From positions 1-64,000 of the forward strand of contig NZ_FNYD01000013.1 of the NCBI RefSeq assembly GCF_900109035.1: a DNA stretch of 64,000 nucleotides, read 5' to 3'. Shown piece by piece: positions 35,189 through 44,124 of the stretch (within the stretch, counting starts at the first letter, position 1; every line of letters begins with the position of its first letter). A model generated the notes under the pieces. It made no database searches. It was not told the DNA's origin and worked only from the letters and a program-made list of their open reading frames with translations. The DNA comes from Cribrihabitans marinus (GTDB lineage: Bacteria; Pseudomonadota; Alphaproteobacteria; Rhodobacterales; Rhodobacteraceae). The translations under genes were made by a program, and so were the position numbers.

Positions 35189-36486
35189 CAGAGTTTTTCA
35201 AAGGTATCCCGCCGATCCGATACGAGGGTCCCGACAGCGGCAACGAGTTCGCCTACCGTCACTACGACCCCGACGAGAAGGTCATGGGCAAGCGGCTGGA
35301 GGACCATCTGCGCTTTGCCGTCGCGTGGTGGCACAGTTTCGCCTGGCCCGGCGGCGACCCCTTTGGCGGGCAGACCTTCGACCGGCCCTGGTTCGGCGAC
35401 ACGATGGAGCTTGCGCGGATGAAGGCGGACGTGGCGTTCGAGCTGTTTGCGCTGCTGGGCCAGCCCTTTTTCTGCTTCCACGATGCCGATGTGCGCCCCG
35501 AAGGCGCGGATTTCGCCGAGACGACCCGCAACCTGGAGGAGATCGTCGACTATATCGGCGCCAAGATCGAGGCCGGCGGCCCCCGGCTGCTCTGGGGCAC
35601 GGCCAACCTGTTCACGCACAGGCGGTTCATGTCCGGCGCGGCCACCAACCCGGATCCGGATGTGTTCGCCTATTCGGCGGCCACGGTAAAGACCTGCATG
35701 GACGCCACGCACCGGCTGGGCGGCGAGAACTATGTCCTGTGGGGCGGGCGCGAGGGGTATGAGACCCTTCTGAACACCGACCTGCGGCGCGAGCGGGACC
35801 AGGCCGGGCGGTTCCTGCAAATGGTCGTCGACTACAAGCACAAGATCGGGTTCAAGGGCGCAATCCTGGTCGAACCCAAGCCGCAGGAGCCGACCAAGCA
35901 CCAGTATGATTACGACGTGGCCACGGTCTACGGCTTTCTTCAGGAATTCGGCCTGGAGACCGAAGTTAAGATGAACATCGAACAGGGCCACGCGATCCTG
36001 GCCGGCCATTCCTTTGAGCATGAACTGGCGATGGCGGCGGGGTTCGGTATCCTGGGATCCATCGACATGAACCGGAACGACTATCAGTCGGGCTGGGACA
36101 CCGACCAGTTTCCCAACAACGTGCCCGAGGTGGCGCTGGCCTATTACGAGATCCTCAGGGCAGGGGGCTTCACCACCGGCGGCACGAATTTCGACGCCAA
36201 GCTGCGCCGGCAGTCGCTGGGTCCCGCGGACCTGGTGCTGGCGCATGTGGGCGCGATGGATGTCTGCGCGCGCGGGCTCAAGGCGGCGGCGCGGATGCTG
36301 CAGGATGGCGCGCTGGAACGGGCGCGCGAGGAACGCTATGCCGGATGGCAGAGCAGCTCGGCAAAGGCCCTGCTGCAAGGCGGGCTGGAGGCGTGTTTCG
36401 ATCACGTCACCCGGAACGCCCTTGCGCCCGAGCCGCGATCCGGCGGGCAGGAGAGGCTGGAGAACCTGGTCAACAGGTTCGTCTGA
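35185..36486 (+). CDS. xylA: Xylose isomerase
   Basis: 433 residues, class II xylose isomerase that converts D-xylose to D-xylulose with two divalent metals. Catalytic H99 and D102 ([11 protein letters not shown]), metal ligands in [18 protein letters not shown] and [18 protein letters not shown], and the GSIDMNRND site are present. Length is normal. Start ATG 35185 overlaps the xylB stop. Placing xylA and xylB at the end of an operon with epimerases and a DAK-type kinase suggests the operon funnels several pentoses or alditols into xylulose-5-phosphate. Confidence 0.95.
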   Translation: MTEFFKGIPPIRYEGPDSGNEFAYRHYDPDEKVMGKRLEDHLRFAVAWWHSFAWPGGDPFGGQTFDRPWFGDTMELARMKADVAFELFALLGQPFFCFHDADVRPEGADFAETTRNLEEIVDYIGAKIEAGGPRLLWGTANLFTHRRFMSGAATNPDPDVFAYSAATVKTCMDATHRLGGENYVLWGGREGYETLLNTDLRRERDQAGRFLQMVVDYKHKIGFKGAILVEPKPQEPTKHQYDYDVATVYGFLQEFGLETEVKMNIEQGHAILAGHSFEHELAMAAGFGILGSIDMNRNDYQSGWDTDQFPNNVPEVALAYYEILRAGGFTTGGTNFDAKLRRQSLGPADLVLAHVGAMDVCARGLKAAARMLQDGALERAREERYAGWQSSSAKALLQGGLEACFDHVTRNALAPEPRSGGQERLENLVNRFV

Positions 36487-36507
36487 GCGCAAACCGGCGG
36501 GGCCGTC

Positions 36508-37281
36508 ATGCAGGCAGAGATCCGAGAGCTGTTCCACTACCCGGTCAAGGGCCTGAGCGCGCAGTCCCTGGAGGTGGTGGACCTGCTGCCGGGGCAGGGG
36601 TTTCCGCTGGACCGGGCCTTTGGCTTTGCCCGGCCCGGCAGCGGCTTCGACCCGCAGAACCCCAGGCCGCTTCCCAAGTCGAAATTCGTGGTCCTGGCGC
36701 AGGAGGCGGCGTTGGCCCGGTTGCGCACGCGATATGACCCGGACGAGATGCGGCTGATGATCGGCAGGAGCGGGGAGGAGGTGTCATTCGACATCGCAAC
36801 GCCCGAAGGTCGGCATGCCGCCTCCGCCTGGCTGGCCGAGGATCTGGGCCTGCCGGCGGATATGGCGCCCACGCTGCATTCGGCCGGGCCGCACAAGTTC
36901 ACCGATGTCTCGGTCGTGTCGCCATCGCTGATGAACGCCGTCTCGCTGATCAACCTCGACAGCGTGGCGGACCTTGCCGCGCGGACGGGGCAGGATCTCA
37001 GCCCGGCGCGGTTTCGTGCCAACATCCTGTTTTCCGGCCTGCCGCCCTTTGCCGAGCTTGACTGGATCGGGCGCATATTGGCCATCGGCTCCGTCCGGCT
37101 GGAGGTCGTGATGCGCACCAAGCGCTGCCCTGCGACCGAGGTGAACCCCCGGACGGCGGAGCGCGACATCGACGTCCCCGCGCTGCTGAAAGGGCAGTTC
37201 GGCCATTCCGACATGGGCGTCTATGCCGAGGTCCGGCAGGGCGGGCGGATCCGCAGGGGCGACGGCCTGACGCTTGTCTGA
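36508..37281 (+). CDS. MOSC domain protein
   Basis: 257 residues. N-terminal MOSC beta-barrel domain (IRELFHYPVKGLSAQSLEVV) and C-terminal MOSC domain with the conserved Cys in MRTKRCPATEVNP, where sulphur carrier or molybdenum-cofactor binding occurs in this family. Relatives include mARC-like proteins and YcbX. It starts 21 bases after xylA and may be co-transcribed, although the function does not obviously belong to sugar catabolism. No Shine-Dalgarno of note. Confidence 0.8.
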   Translation: MQAEIRELFHYPVKGLSAQSLEVVDLLPGQGFPLDRAFGFARPGSGFDPQNPRPLPKSKFVVLAQEAALARLRTRYDPDEMRLMIGRSGEEVSFDIATPEGRHAASAWLAEDLGLPADMAPTLHSAGPHKFTDVSVVSPSLMNAVSLINLDSVADLAARTGQDLSPARFRANILFSGLPPFAELDWIGRILAIGSVRLEVVMRTKRCPATEVNPRTAERDIDVPALLKGQFGHSDMGVYAEVRQGGRIRRGDGLTLV

Positions 37282-37487
37282 TCGGCGCCGGAGCACTGCC
37301 TTCCCTTAGGGCAAGGCATTGTCACCGGTGACAGACCTGCTAGACATGAAACCGAGCAATTCAGACATTTCCGCCGGGGGTTTCGGGACCGCGTTTCCGA
37401 CAAAGGCTGCGGAAATACGGGCGGCACCCGCTTGTCCCGCGCAACTTGCTCGACGCCGAAACGACACTTCAGGCCGGGAACCGCCGA

Positions 37488-38960
37488 ATGCAACATGACG
37501 CCACCAACAGGATCGACGGCAAGGGGCTGCCGGCACTCGAATCCCGGCTGCAAGAGGATCTGGAACACCTGTGCTATCCGGGCAAGGCCTGGGTGCCGCA
37601 GCGCGAGGGGATCACCGACATCGTCATCATCGGCGGCGGCATGTGCGGGATGCTGGCCTGGCTAGCGCTCAGGACGGGCGGGATGCACAATGTCCGCGTG
37701 CTGGACCGCAGCGGAGAGGGGCGCGAGGGGCCGTGGCTGAGCTATGCGCGGATGGAGACGCTGCGCTCGCCGAAGGCGCTGACGGGGCCGGCCTATGGGC
37801 TGGGTCCGCTGACCTTCCAGGCCTGGTATCGCGCGCAGTTCGGATCCGACGCCTGGGAGGCGCTCGACAAGATCCCGCGTCCGATGTGGATGGACTACCT
37901 GAAGTGGTACCGGAGAGTCCTTGATATCCCGGTCGAAAACGGCGTTTCGGTGGATCGCGTCGAGCCCGAGGGCGACCTGCTGCGGCTGACCCTGTCGGGA
38001 GCGCAAAGCGGCACCGTCCTGACCCGCAAGCTGATCTTCGCCACCGGGCGCGACGGCACCGGCGGGCCGAACATCCCCGATTTCGTCTCAGGCCTGCCGC
38101 GTCACCTGTGGGCGCACAGCGCCGACGAGATCGACTTTGCCGCGCTGGCCAGCAAGCGGGTTGCGGTGATCGGTGTCGGCGCGTCGGCGGTGGACAATGC
38201 GGCCGAGGCGCTGGAACACGGCGCCGCCGAGGTCCGCCACCTGGTGCGCCGCCGCGAGATGCCCACGATCAACAAGATGATGGGTATCGGCAGTTTCGGG
38301 TTTACCGCCGGGTATGCAGCGCTTCCCGATGAATGGCGCTGGCGTTTCATGCAATACAGCTTTGCCACCCAGACACCGCCGCCGCACGGCTCGACCCTGC
38401 GGGTGAGCCGGCACCCGAACGCGCATTTCCACTTCGGCAAGGCGACGACACGCATCGAGACCGAGGGCGACAGCGCGCGCATCCACTTTGCGGACGGCAC
38501 ATCCTATCTGGCGGATTTCGTGATCCTGGGCACCGGTTTCGTCATCGACCCGATGGCGCGCACCGAGTTCGGCGAAGCGGCCGGCGACATCCTGCTGTGG
38601 AAGGACGTCTATACCCCGCCGCCGGGCGAGGCATCGCGGGATCTGGCGCATTTTCCCTATCTCAACTCCGATTTCACCTTTCGCGAGCGGGAACCGGGGC
38701 AGGCGCCGTGGCTGGGCAATGTCTATTGCTTCAACTACGGCGCATCGGCCAGCATGGGCAAGGTCAGCGGCGACATACCGGGCATCAGTGACGGCGCGGC
38801 CTGGCTGGCCCGCGCGCTGGCGGCAACGCTTTACCAAGAGGATATCGAGACGCATTGGCAGGGCATGCAGGACTATGACACGCCCGAGCTGGACGGCAGC
38901 GAATGGGAGCCGACGGACCTGGATGCCGCGGCGCAAGAGCGGAAAGGCAAGGTGGCATGA
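37488..38960 (+). CDS. FAD/NAD(P)-binding oxidoreductase (flavin monooxygenase-like)
   Basis: 490 residues from ATG 37488; an in-frame TTG at 37446 is possible. First dinucleotide fold ITDIVIIGGGMCGMLAWLAL for FAD, second fold RVAVIGVGASAVDNAAEAL for NAD(P)H, and a late FVILGTGFVIDP motif, the order typical of class B flavin monooxygenases and related enzymes. It would hydroxylate or oxidise an amine-type substrate, or act as a reductase. The stop overlaps the next gene as ATGA. It heads the cluster 37488-46122 of two CMD proteins, an opine-dehydrogenase-family enzyme and a Pot-type importer, which suggests a role in breakdown of the imported compound. Confidence 0.75.
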   Translation: MQHDATNRIDGKGLPALESRLQEDLEHLCYPGKAWVPQREGITDIVIIGGGMCGMLAWLALRTGGMHNVRVLDRSGEGREGPWLSYARMETLRSPKALTGPAYGLGPLTFQAWYRAQFGSDAWEALDKIPRPMWMDYLKWYRRVLDIPVENGVSVDRVEPEGDLLRLTLSGAQSGTVLTRKLIFATGRDGTGGPNIPDFVSGLPRHLWAHSADEIDFAALASKRVAVIGVGASAVDNAAEALEHGAAEVRHLVRRREMPTINKMMGIGSFGFTAGYAALPDEWRWRFMQYSFATQTPPPHGSTLRVSRHPNAHFHFGKATTRIETEGDSARIHFADGTSYLADFVILGTGFVIDPMARTEFGEAAGDILLWKDVYTPPPGEASRDLAHFPYLNSDFTFREREPGQAPWLGNVYCFNYGASASMGKVSGDIPGISDGAAWLARALAATLYQEDIETHWQGMQDYDTPELDGSEWEPTDLDAAAQERKGKVA

Positions 38961-39436
38961 GCGCGCTGGAGACGACTGCGCTGGCCGTCGCCGGGATCAC
39001 CGGCGGCACGGTGGCCGAGGCCGCCGCCGACCGCGCCAACATCTTCGAGATGACCGATGCTGCCGAGGCCGCGGTACTGCGGCCGCTCTATGCGGGCGGG
39101 TTTTCCCACGAATTGCGCGCGGCGCTGGCGGCCCGCGTGGCGCGCCAGGCCGGGGACGCGGCGCTGGCCGATCACTATCTGCACGCGGCCGGGGACATGG
39201 CCGCGCTGGCCGATCCCGATGAGACCGGCGCGGCACAGGGCCTGGCCGGGGTGGTCGCCTTTTGCGACAAGGCCGCGAACGCCACGAAAGACATCGCGCC
39301 AGAGGACATCTCGACATTGCAGGACGCCGGCCTGTCCGATGCCGATATCGTCCGGCTGTGTGAACTGGCCGCCTTTCTCGCCTATCAGCTGCGGGTCGTC
39401 GCCGGTCTACGGCTGATGCGGGGCGGTTCGGCATGA
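38957..39436 (+). CDS. CMD/AhpD-like domain protein (Cys-lacking member)
   Basis: 159 residues, all-helical. It resembles the carboxymuconolactone-decarboxylase/AhpD fold, especially AALAARVARQAGDAALADHY and LSDADIVRLCELAAFLAYQL, but the CxxC peroxidatic pair is missing. From memory it corresponds to the CMD protein family that is found directly before an alkylhydroperoxidase-type partner in Agrobacterium vitis and relatives; I could not check this. ATGA overlaps at both ends (with 37488-38960 and 39433-40020) suggest a fixed-ratio complex with the next gene's product. Catalytic role unlikely on present evidence; it may be a structural partner. Confidence 0.65.
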   Translation: MSALETTALAVAGITGGTVAEAAADRANIFEMTDAAEAAVLRPLYAGGFSHELRAALAARVARQAGDAALADHYLHAAGDMAALADPDETGAAQGLAGVVAFCDKAANATKDIAPEDISTLQDAGLSDADIVRLCELAAFLAYQLRVVAGLRLMRGGSA

Positions 39437-40020
39437 GCCGCGTGGTGCGCAAATTCACCCGCTCGGTGCCGCAATGGCAGCCGCGCGTGACCCCGGTGAA
39501 CCTGGCCGAGGCCACGCCCGAGCAGCTGGAGGCGCTCCAGGTCACGCCGTCGAACACCAAAGTGTCCGACTATGTGCTGACCCTGGCCCATGACGTGGAA
39601 AGCCTCGCCGTGCGCTCGCCGCTCTTCAACGCGATCATGTACGATCCCGGCGGCATGTCGCGGGCCGAGCGGGAACTGGGCGCGCTGGCCGCCTCGATGG
39701 TCAACCGCTGCATCTATTGCGCGGCGGTTCATGCAGACCGCCACGCCAAGCTGGAGAAGGACACAGCCGTCACCGATGCGCTGTTCGACAAGGGGGGCGA
39801 GGCCGAGCTGGGCCCGCGGAACCGGGCGATCTTCGATTTTGCGCGCAAGCTGTCCGAGGCCCCGCCCGAGGCGACGCCGGAGGACATGCAGATGCTGCGC
39901 GATGCCGGGCTGGCGGAGGCGGAGATCCTGGACCTGATCCTGTCTTCGGCGCTCTTTGGCTGGGCCAACCGGCTGATGCACGTGCTGGGTGATCCGGTCC
40001 GGCAGGAGGCCGAGGCATGA
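39433..40020 (+). CDS. Alkylhydroperoxidase/carboxymuconolactone-type protein
   Basis: 195 residues. AhpD/CMD fold with the redox motif NRCIYCAAVHADRH, that is CxxC followed by His, plus RAERELGALAASMV before it. This is the site of peroxidase-related enzymes that use the Cys pair as disulphide reductant. It could reduce peroxide produced by the flavoprotein upstream or be a decarboxylase-like enzyme. It overlaps the previous gene by 4 bases and the opine-dehydrogenase-family gene by 4 bases (ATGA). Confidence 0.78.
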   Translation: MSRVVRKFTRSVPQWQPRVTPVNLAEATPEQLEALQVTPSNTKVSDYVLTLAHDVESLAVRSPLFNAIMYDPGGMSRAERELGALAASMVNRCIYCAAVHADRHAKLEKDTAVTDALFDKGGEAELGPRNRAIFDFARKLSEAPPEATPEDMQMLRDAGLAEAEILDLILSSALFGWANRLMHVLGDPVRQEAEA

Positions 40021-41123
40021 GCGGGCCCAAGCGCATCGGCATCGCGGGCGCAGGCTCGATCGCGTTCGGCACCGCGGCGCTTCTGGCTGACCGCGGACAT
40101 GACCCGATGCTCTGGTCGCCCTCGGGCGCGGGCACCGCCGCGCTGGATGGCGCGCCGCTGACCGCCACCGGCGCGGTCGAGGCCCGTTTCGCGCCCCGCA
40201 TCGCCGGTTCGGCGGCGCAGCTGGCGGCCGAGAACGACGTGCTGCTGATCGCGCTGCCGGCCTACGGGCACAAGATGGTGCTGGATGCCCTGGCGCCGCA
40301 TGTCCGGGCAGGGCAGCATGTCATCATCTCGTCCCATGCCTCGCTGGGCGCGGTCTATCTGGCGCAGGCGCTGGCCGCGCGCGGCGTTGCTGCGCCGATC
40401 ACCGCCTGGGGCACCACCGTTGTCACCGGCCGGCGCCAGGACGGCGCTGCGGTCCAGGTCAACACGCTGCGCGCCCGGGTCGACAGCTGCACGGTGCCCG
40501 AGAGCGAGACCGAGAGCGCCCTGACACTCTGCCGCGATCTCTTCGGCGACAGGTTCCAGCCGCGTGACGGGCTGCTGGCGATCTCGCTGTCCAATCTCAA
40601 CCCGCAGAACCACATGGGGATCGCCCTGGGCAACATCACCCGCATGGAACGCGGCGAGGTCTGGAGCCAGGGCCAGAACGTGACGCCCAAGGTGGGCCGC
40701 CTGCTGGAACAGCTGGACCTGGAACGGCTGGCCATCGCCGAGGCGCTTGGCCTGGAGGTCAAGACGATCTTCGAGCATTTCCACCTGAGCTTCCACGTGC
40801 CGGTGGCATCGATCTCGGAGATGAACCAGCAGATGCACGCGCGAGGCAATGGCGGCACCGGCCCCGCCACCGCCGACAGCCGTTACGTCACCGAGGACGT
40901 GCCCTACGGGTTGCATCTGACCGCCGTGCTGGGCCGGCTGGCGGGCCGCACCGCAACCCTGCACGAGGCGGGGATCGCGATCTTCTCGGCCATGTATGGC
41001 CGCGATTTCGCGTCCGAGAACGCCCTTCTGGCCGCCCTGCGGCTCGATCGATTCACGCTTGAGGATCTGCAGCGGGCCGCCCGTACCGGGCTGCTGCGGG
41101 CGGCACCGCACCCGGTGTCCTGA
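40017..41123 (+). CDS. NAD/NADP octopine/nopaline dehydrogenase family protein
   Basis: 368 residues. N-terminal Rossmann fold with GIAGAGSIAFGTAAL, then VLLIALPAYGHKMVLDAL and ISSHASLGAVYLAQAL, and the C-terminal opine-dehydrogenase domain with NPQNHMGIALGNITRMERG and HFHLSFHVPVASISEMNQQ. In the family, enzymes reduce or oxidise the secondary amine of N-carboxyalkyl amino acids (octopine, nopaline, opines of metallophore type). Coupled to the peroxidase-type gene by ATGA. With a polyamine/amine importer next to it, oxidative cleavage of an imported opine-like or N-substituted amino acid is an attractive hypothesis. Confidence 0.8.
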   Translation: MSGPKRIGIAGAGSIAFGTAALLADRGHDPMLWSPSGAGTAALDGAPLTATGAVEARFAPRIAGSAAQLAAENDVLLIALPAYGHKMVLDALAPHVRAGQHVIISSHASLGAVYLAQALAARGVAAPITAWGTTVVTGRRQDGAAVQVNTLRARVDSCTVPESETESALTLCRDLFGDRFQPRDGLLAISLSNLNPQNHMGIALGNITRMERGEVWSQGQNVTPKVGRLLEQLDLERLAIAEALGLEVKTIFEHFHLSFHVPVASISEMNQQMHARGNGGTGPATADSRYVTEDVPYGLHLTAVLGRLAGRTATLHEAGIAIFSAMYGRDFASENALLAALRLDRFTLEDLQRAARTGLLRAAPHPVS

Positions 41124-41170
41124 ACAACAAGAGATACGGACCAGACTGAACCAGCAAGGAGACCCGCAAG

Positions 41171-42277
41171 ATGACCAAACTGACACTCAACCGACGCCGT
41201 TTCATGGGCACCGCCGCGATGACCGGGGTGGCGCTGGCAAGCCCCGCCTATCTGCGCCGCGCCAATGCCGCGGGCGACGAGGTCAACATCTGGACCTACA
41301 ACGATTTCGTGCCCGAGGCGTTCAAGAAGCAGTTCGAGGCCGATACCGGCATCAAGGTCAATGTGCGCCTGGTCGACGACCAGGGCAAGCAGTTCAACCT
41401 GCTGGCCGCCGAGGCGCCGAACCCGACCGTGGACATCATGACCGTGGCCGGCCACCGCTTCCTGCAATTCATCGACAGCGAGCTTCTGGCCCCGCTCGAC
41501 ACCGACCGGCTGTCGAACTGGGGCAACATCAACCCGACCTTCTCGGAAAGCGACTGGGCGACGATCAACGGCAACAAATGGGGCGCGCCAATCCTGTCGG
41601 GGATGGAGGTGCTGTCCTACAACACCGATCTGGTCACAGCCGAGGAGGCGCAGTCCTGGGACACGCTGTTTTCGGAGAAATACAAGGGCCAGACCGCCTA
41701 TATCATCCAGGACATGATGTCGATCGTGATGCTGATGAAGGGCTATGACGGCAACATGGTCGCCTATATGGACGACCCCGATAAGGCCGCGGCCATCGTC
41801 GAGGAGGCCAAGCAGTTCCTGATCGAGAAGAAGCCTCTGGTGCGCAAGTATTACGACAGCGGCGCCGAGTTCCAGCAGATGATGGTCAACCAGGACATCG
41901 CGCTGGGCCATTCCTGGAACGGACCGGCGGCGGCCCTGATCAACGACGGCTTCCCGCTGGCGATGACCATACCGCGCGAAGGCAGCTATGGCTTCGTCTA
42001 CACGTTCAACATCGCCAACAACGCGCCGAACGCCGACAACGCCTATGCGTTCCTCGACGCGATTTTGGCCTCGCCCGAGATCGGCGCGTCGATGACCAAG
42101 GCGTCGGGCTTCATCTCGACCTACAAGGGCGCGTCGGAATACCTGACCGACCTGGAGAGGAAGTCGACGTCGTTCAGCGAGGAGGAGCTGGCCAACCTGC
42201 AGTTCTTCCGCGCCGAGGCCAACGAGCTGAAGTACGGCCTGGTCGACCCGGCGGTCGAGGCGATCAAGGCGGCCTGA
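41171..42277 (+). CDS. Polyamine/amine-type ABC transporter substrate-binding protein (PotD-like)
   Basis: 368 residues, ATG 41171 with AAGGAGA 9 bases upstream. The twin-arginine leader (NRRRFMGTAAMTGVALAS) ends near Ala36, so it is likely exported folded via Tat. The body is a PotD/PotF-like solute-binding protein (VNIWTYNDFVPEAFKKQFEAD; MEVLSYNTDLV; GFVYTFNIANNAPN). Candidates for the ligand are polyamines, opine-like amino acids or other cations. A hairpin with T-run follows between this gene and the permease genes, which would raise binding protein over permease levels. Confidence 0.85.
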   Translation: MTKLTLNRRRFMGTAAMTGVALASPAYLRRANAAGDEVNIWTYNDFVPEAFKKQFEADTGIKVNVRLVDDQGKQFNLLAAEAPNPTVDIMTVAGHRFLQFIDSELLAPLDTDRLSNWGNINPTFSESDWATINGNKWGAPILSGMEVLSYNTDLVTAEEAQSWDTLFSEKYKGQTAYIIQDMMSIVMLMKGYDGNMVAYMDDPDKAAAIVEEAKQFLIEKKPLVRKYYDSGAEFQQMMVNQDIALGHSWNGPAAALINDGFPLAMTIPREGSYGFVYTFNIANNAPNADNAYAFLDAILASPEIGASMTKASGFISTYKGASEYLTDLERKSTSFSEEELANLQFFRAEANELKYGLVDPAVEAIKAA

Positions 42278-42295
42278 TCCGGTTTTTCTGACAAT

Positions 42296-42330
42296 CCGCC
42301 CGCCGGTCTCCGGCGGGCGGGACGGTTTTT
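42296..42330 (+). terminator. Partial intrinsic terminator after binding-protein gene
   Basis: A perfect 11-bp G+C-rich inverted repeat (CCGCCCGCCGG at 42296-42306, complement at 42310-42320) with a 3-base loop is followed by GACGG and TTTTT (42326-42330). It lies between the binding-protein gene and the permease genes. Such attenuating hairpins commonly reduce downstream expression in importer operons. Confidence 0.65.
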
Positions 42331-42352
42331 CGTCCCGGCAAGAGGAGAAAGC

Positions 42353-43339
42353 ATGAGCTCCGACGCATCCGCGCGCAAGGATCCCTCCGGACTTGCCGGT
42401 CAACCTGGCGGGCTGACCGCCTGGGGGCGCCTGGTGGCCTGGGGTCCGTATCGGGCGCTGGCCGATTTCACCACCGCATCGCCGCGGCGGCAATTCGTCA
42501 TCCTGGCCGCGTTTCCCATACTTTGGGTGCTGACCCAGCACCTGGGACCGATGCTGCAGATGCTGCGCGTCAGCCTGACCGACGCCTATCCGGTGGCCCA
42601 GGGCGTCGAGCAGAGCTTCACCCTCGACAACTACCTGCGCTTCTTCGGCGACAGGATCTTCTGGATGCCGTTCTTCCGGACGCTCGCCTTTGCCGGGGTG
42701 TTCACTTTCTGCACGCTGATCCTGACCTATCCGGTGGCCTATTTCCTGGCCCGTCACGTCAGCCGCAGGAACCAGATGCTGATGCTCCTGCTGCTGCTGG
42801 TGCCGTTCTGGGTGGGCGAGATCGTGCGCACCTATGCGATCATGATCCTGCTGGGCAATACCGGCGCGGTGAACCTGGTGCTGAAATGGCTGGGCCTGAT
42901 CGATCGGCCGATCCCGTTCATGTATACCAGTTTCTCGATGGGGGTCGGTATCGTCTACCTCACCGCGCTTTACATGCTGCTGCCGCTCTACTCGGCGCTG
43001 GAGAAGCTTCCCAAGAGCTACAACGAGGCCGCGGCAGACCTCGGGGCCGGGGCCTGGACGCGGTTCCGCCGGGTGACGCTGCCGCTGACGCTGGAGGGGA
43101 TTTCCTCGGGCTGCACGCTGGTCTTTCTGATCTCGACGGGGTTCTACGCGACACCGGTGCTGCTGGGCGGGCCCTCGACCACCGTCTTTGCCGAGACCAT
43201 CGCCGGCTTCTTCCACGTCGCCGGCGACGAGTGGCCGACCGGTGCCGCCTTTGCCACGATCATGTTCCTGGCCGCGCTGCTGATCACCGGCGTGTTCCAG
43301 CGCGTCATGCGCGGCTTGCGAAAGGGAGATACCGGATGA
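42353..43339 (+). CDS. ABC transporter permease (PotB-like)
   Basis: 328 residues with a short polar N-terminus of about 45 residues and about six membrane helices, starting with FVILAAFPILWVLTQHLGP. The EAA loop is YNEAAADLGAGAWTRFRRVTLP (around residues 223-244). Start ATG 42353 with AGAGGAGAAA upstream. It pairs with the 43336-44124 permease. Its stop overlaps that start as ATGA. Confidence 0.88.
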   Translation: MSSDASARKDPSGLAGQPGGLTAWGRLVAWGPYRALADFTTASPRRQFVILAAFPILWVLTQHLGPMLQMLRVSLTDAYPVAQGVEQSFTLDNYLRFFGDRIFWMPFFRTLAFAGVFTFCTLILTYPVAYFLARHVSRRNQMLMLLLLLVPFWVGEIVRTYAIMILLGNTGAVNLVLKWLGLIDRPIPFMYTSFSMGVGIVYLTALYMLLPLYSALEKLPKSYNEAAADLGAGAWTRFRRVTLPLTLEGISSGCTLVFLISTGFYATPVLLGGPSTTVFAETIAGFFHVAGDEWPTGAAFATIMFLAALLITGVFQRVMRGLRKGDTG

Positions 43340-44124
43340 TCCGCGGCAACCGCATTTTCCTGTCCTGCGCCTATTGGGCCTTCGTGCTCTATGTCTTCGT
43401 GCCGCTGATCCTGATGGTGATGATGGGTTTCAAGGACAGCAAGTTCATCGGCTTTCCGATCCGCTCCTGGACGCTGGACTGGTATTCGGGCGTCTTTGCC
43501 GATGCCGAGGTGCTGTCCACTTTCGGCTATTCCATCGCCATCGCAGTGCTTTCGACCATCGCCTCGGTCGTGGTCGGAACCTGGATCGCGGTGCTGCTGG
43601 AGCGCAGCCGGTTCAAGGGTTGGGGGGTGATGTTCGGCCTGACCGTCCTGCCGGCGCTGGTGCCGGGCATCATCTCGGCCATCGCCTTTCGCATCTATGC
43701 CCGTTACCTCGGGATCGAGCCCGGCATGGGCGCGATCATCTGGGCGCATGCGGTGCACAACGTGCCCTTCGTCGTGCTGGTAGTGATGGCGCGGCTGTCG
43801 ACCCTGCCGAAAAGCCAGATCGAGGCGGCGCGCGACCTGGGCGCCGATCCGCTGGTGGCCTTCCTGCGGATCACGCTGCCCTACCTGGTGCCGGCGATCC
43901 TGGGGGCGAGCATCTTCTGCCTGCTGCTCAGCTTCGACGACTTCGTGCGTTCGTTCTTCCTCGGCGGATATGACCCGACCCTGCCGGTGCTGATCTTCGC
44001 CAAGCTCAAGTCCGGCATGTCGCCCGAGATCAACGCGATTGCCACCGTGGCGCTGGTTCTGACTGCCGCGATCGGCATCTGGGCCGAAAGGTTCACCCGC
44101 CGCGCGAACAAGGATACCAATTGA
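43336..44124 (+). CDS. ABC transporter permease (PotC-like)
   Basis: 262 residues, six membrane helices, EAA loop IEAARDLGADPLVAFLRITLP. Second permease of the PotD-type importer. The ATGA overlap at the start and TGATG at the end place it between the first permease and the ATPase in one coupled transcript. Confidence 0.88.
   Translation: MIRGNRIFLSCAYWAFVLYVFVPLILMVMMGFKDSKFIGFPIRSWTLDWYSGVFADAEVLSTFGYSIAIAVLSTIASVVVGTWIAVLLERSRFKGWGVMFGLTVLPALVPGIISAIAFRIYARYLGIEPGMGAIIWAHAVHNVPFVVLVVMARLSTLPKSQIEAARDLGADPLVAFLRITLPYLVPAILGASIFCLLLSFDDFVRSFFLGGYDPTLPVLIFAKLKSGMSPEINAIATVALVLTAAIGIWAERFTRRANKDTN

Noticed and set aside
40904-43216. Long minus-strand frame across the opine-dehydrogenase, binding-protein and permease genes
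   Set aside because: Antisense to three well-supported genes; composition is typical of a GC-rich shadow frame.
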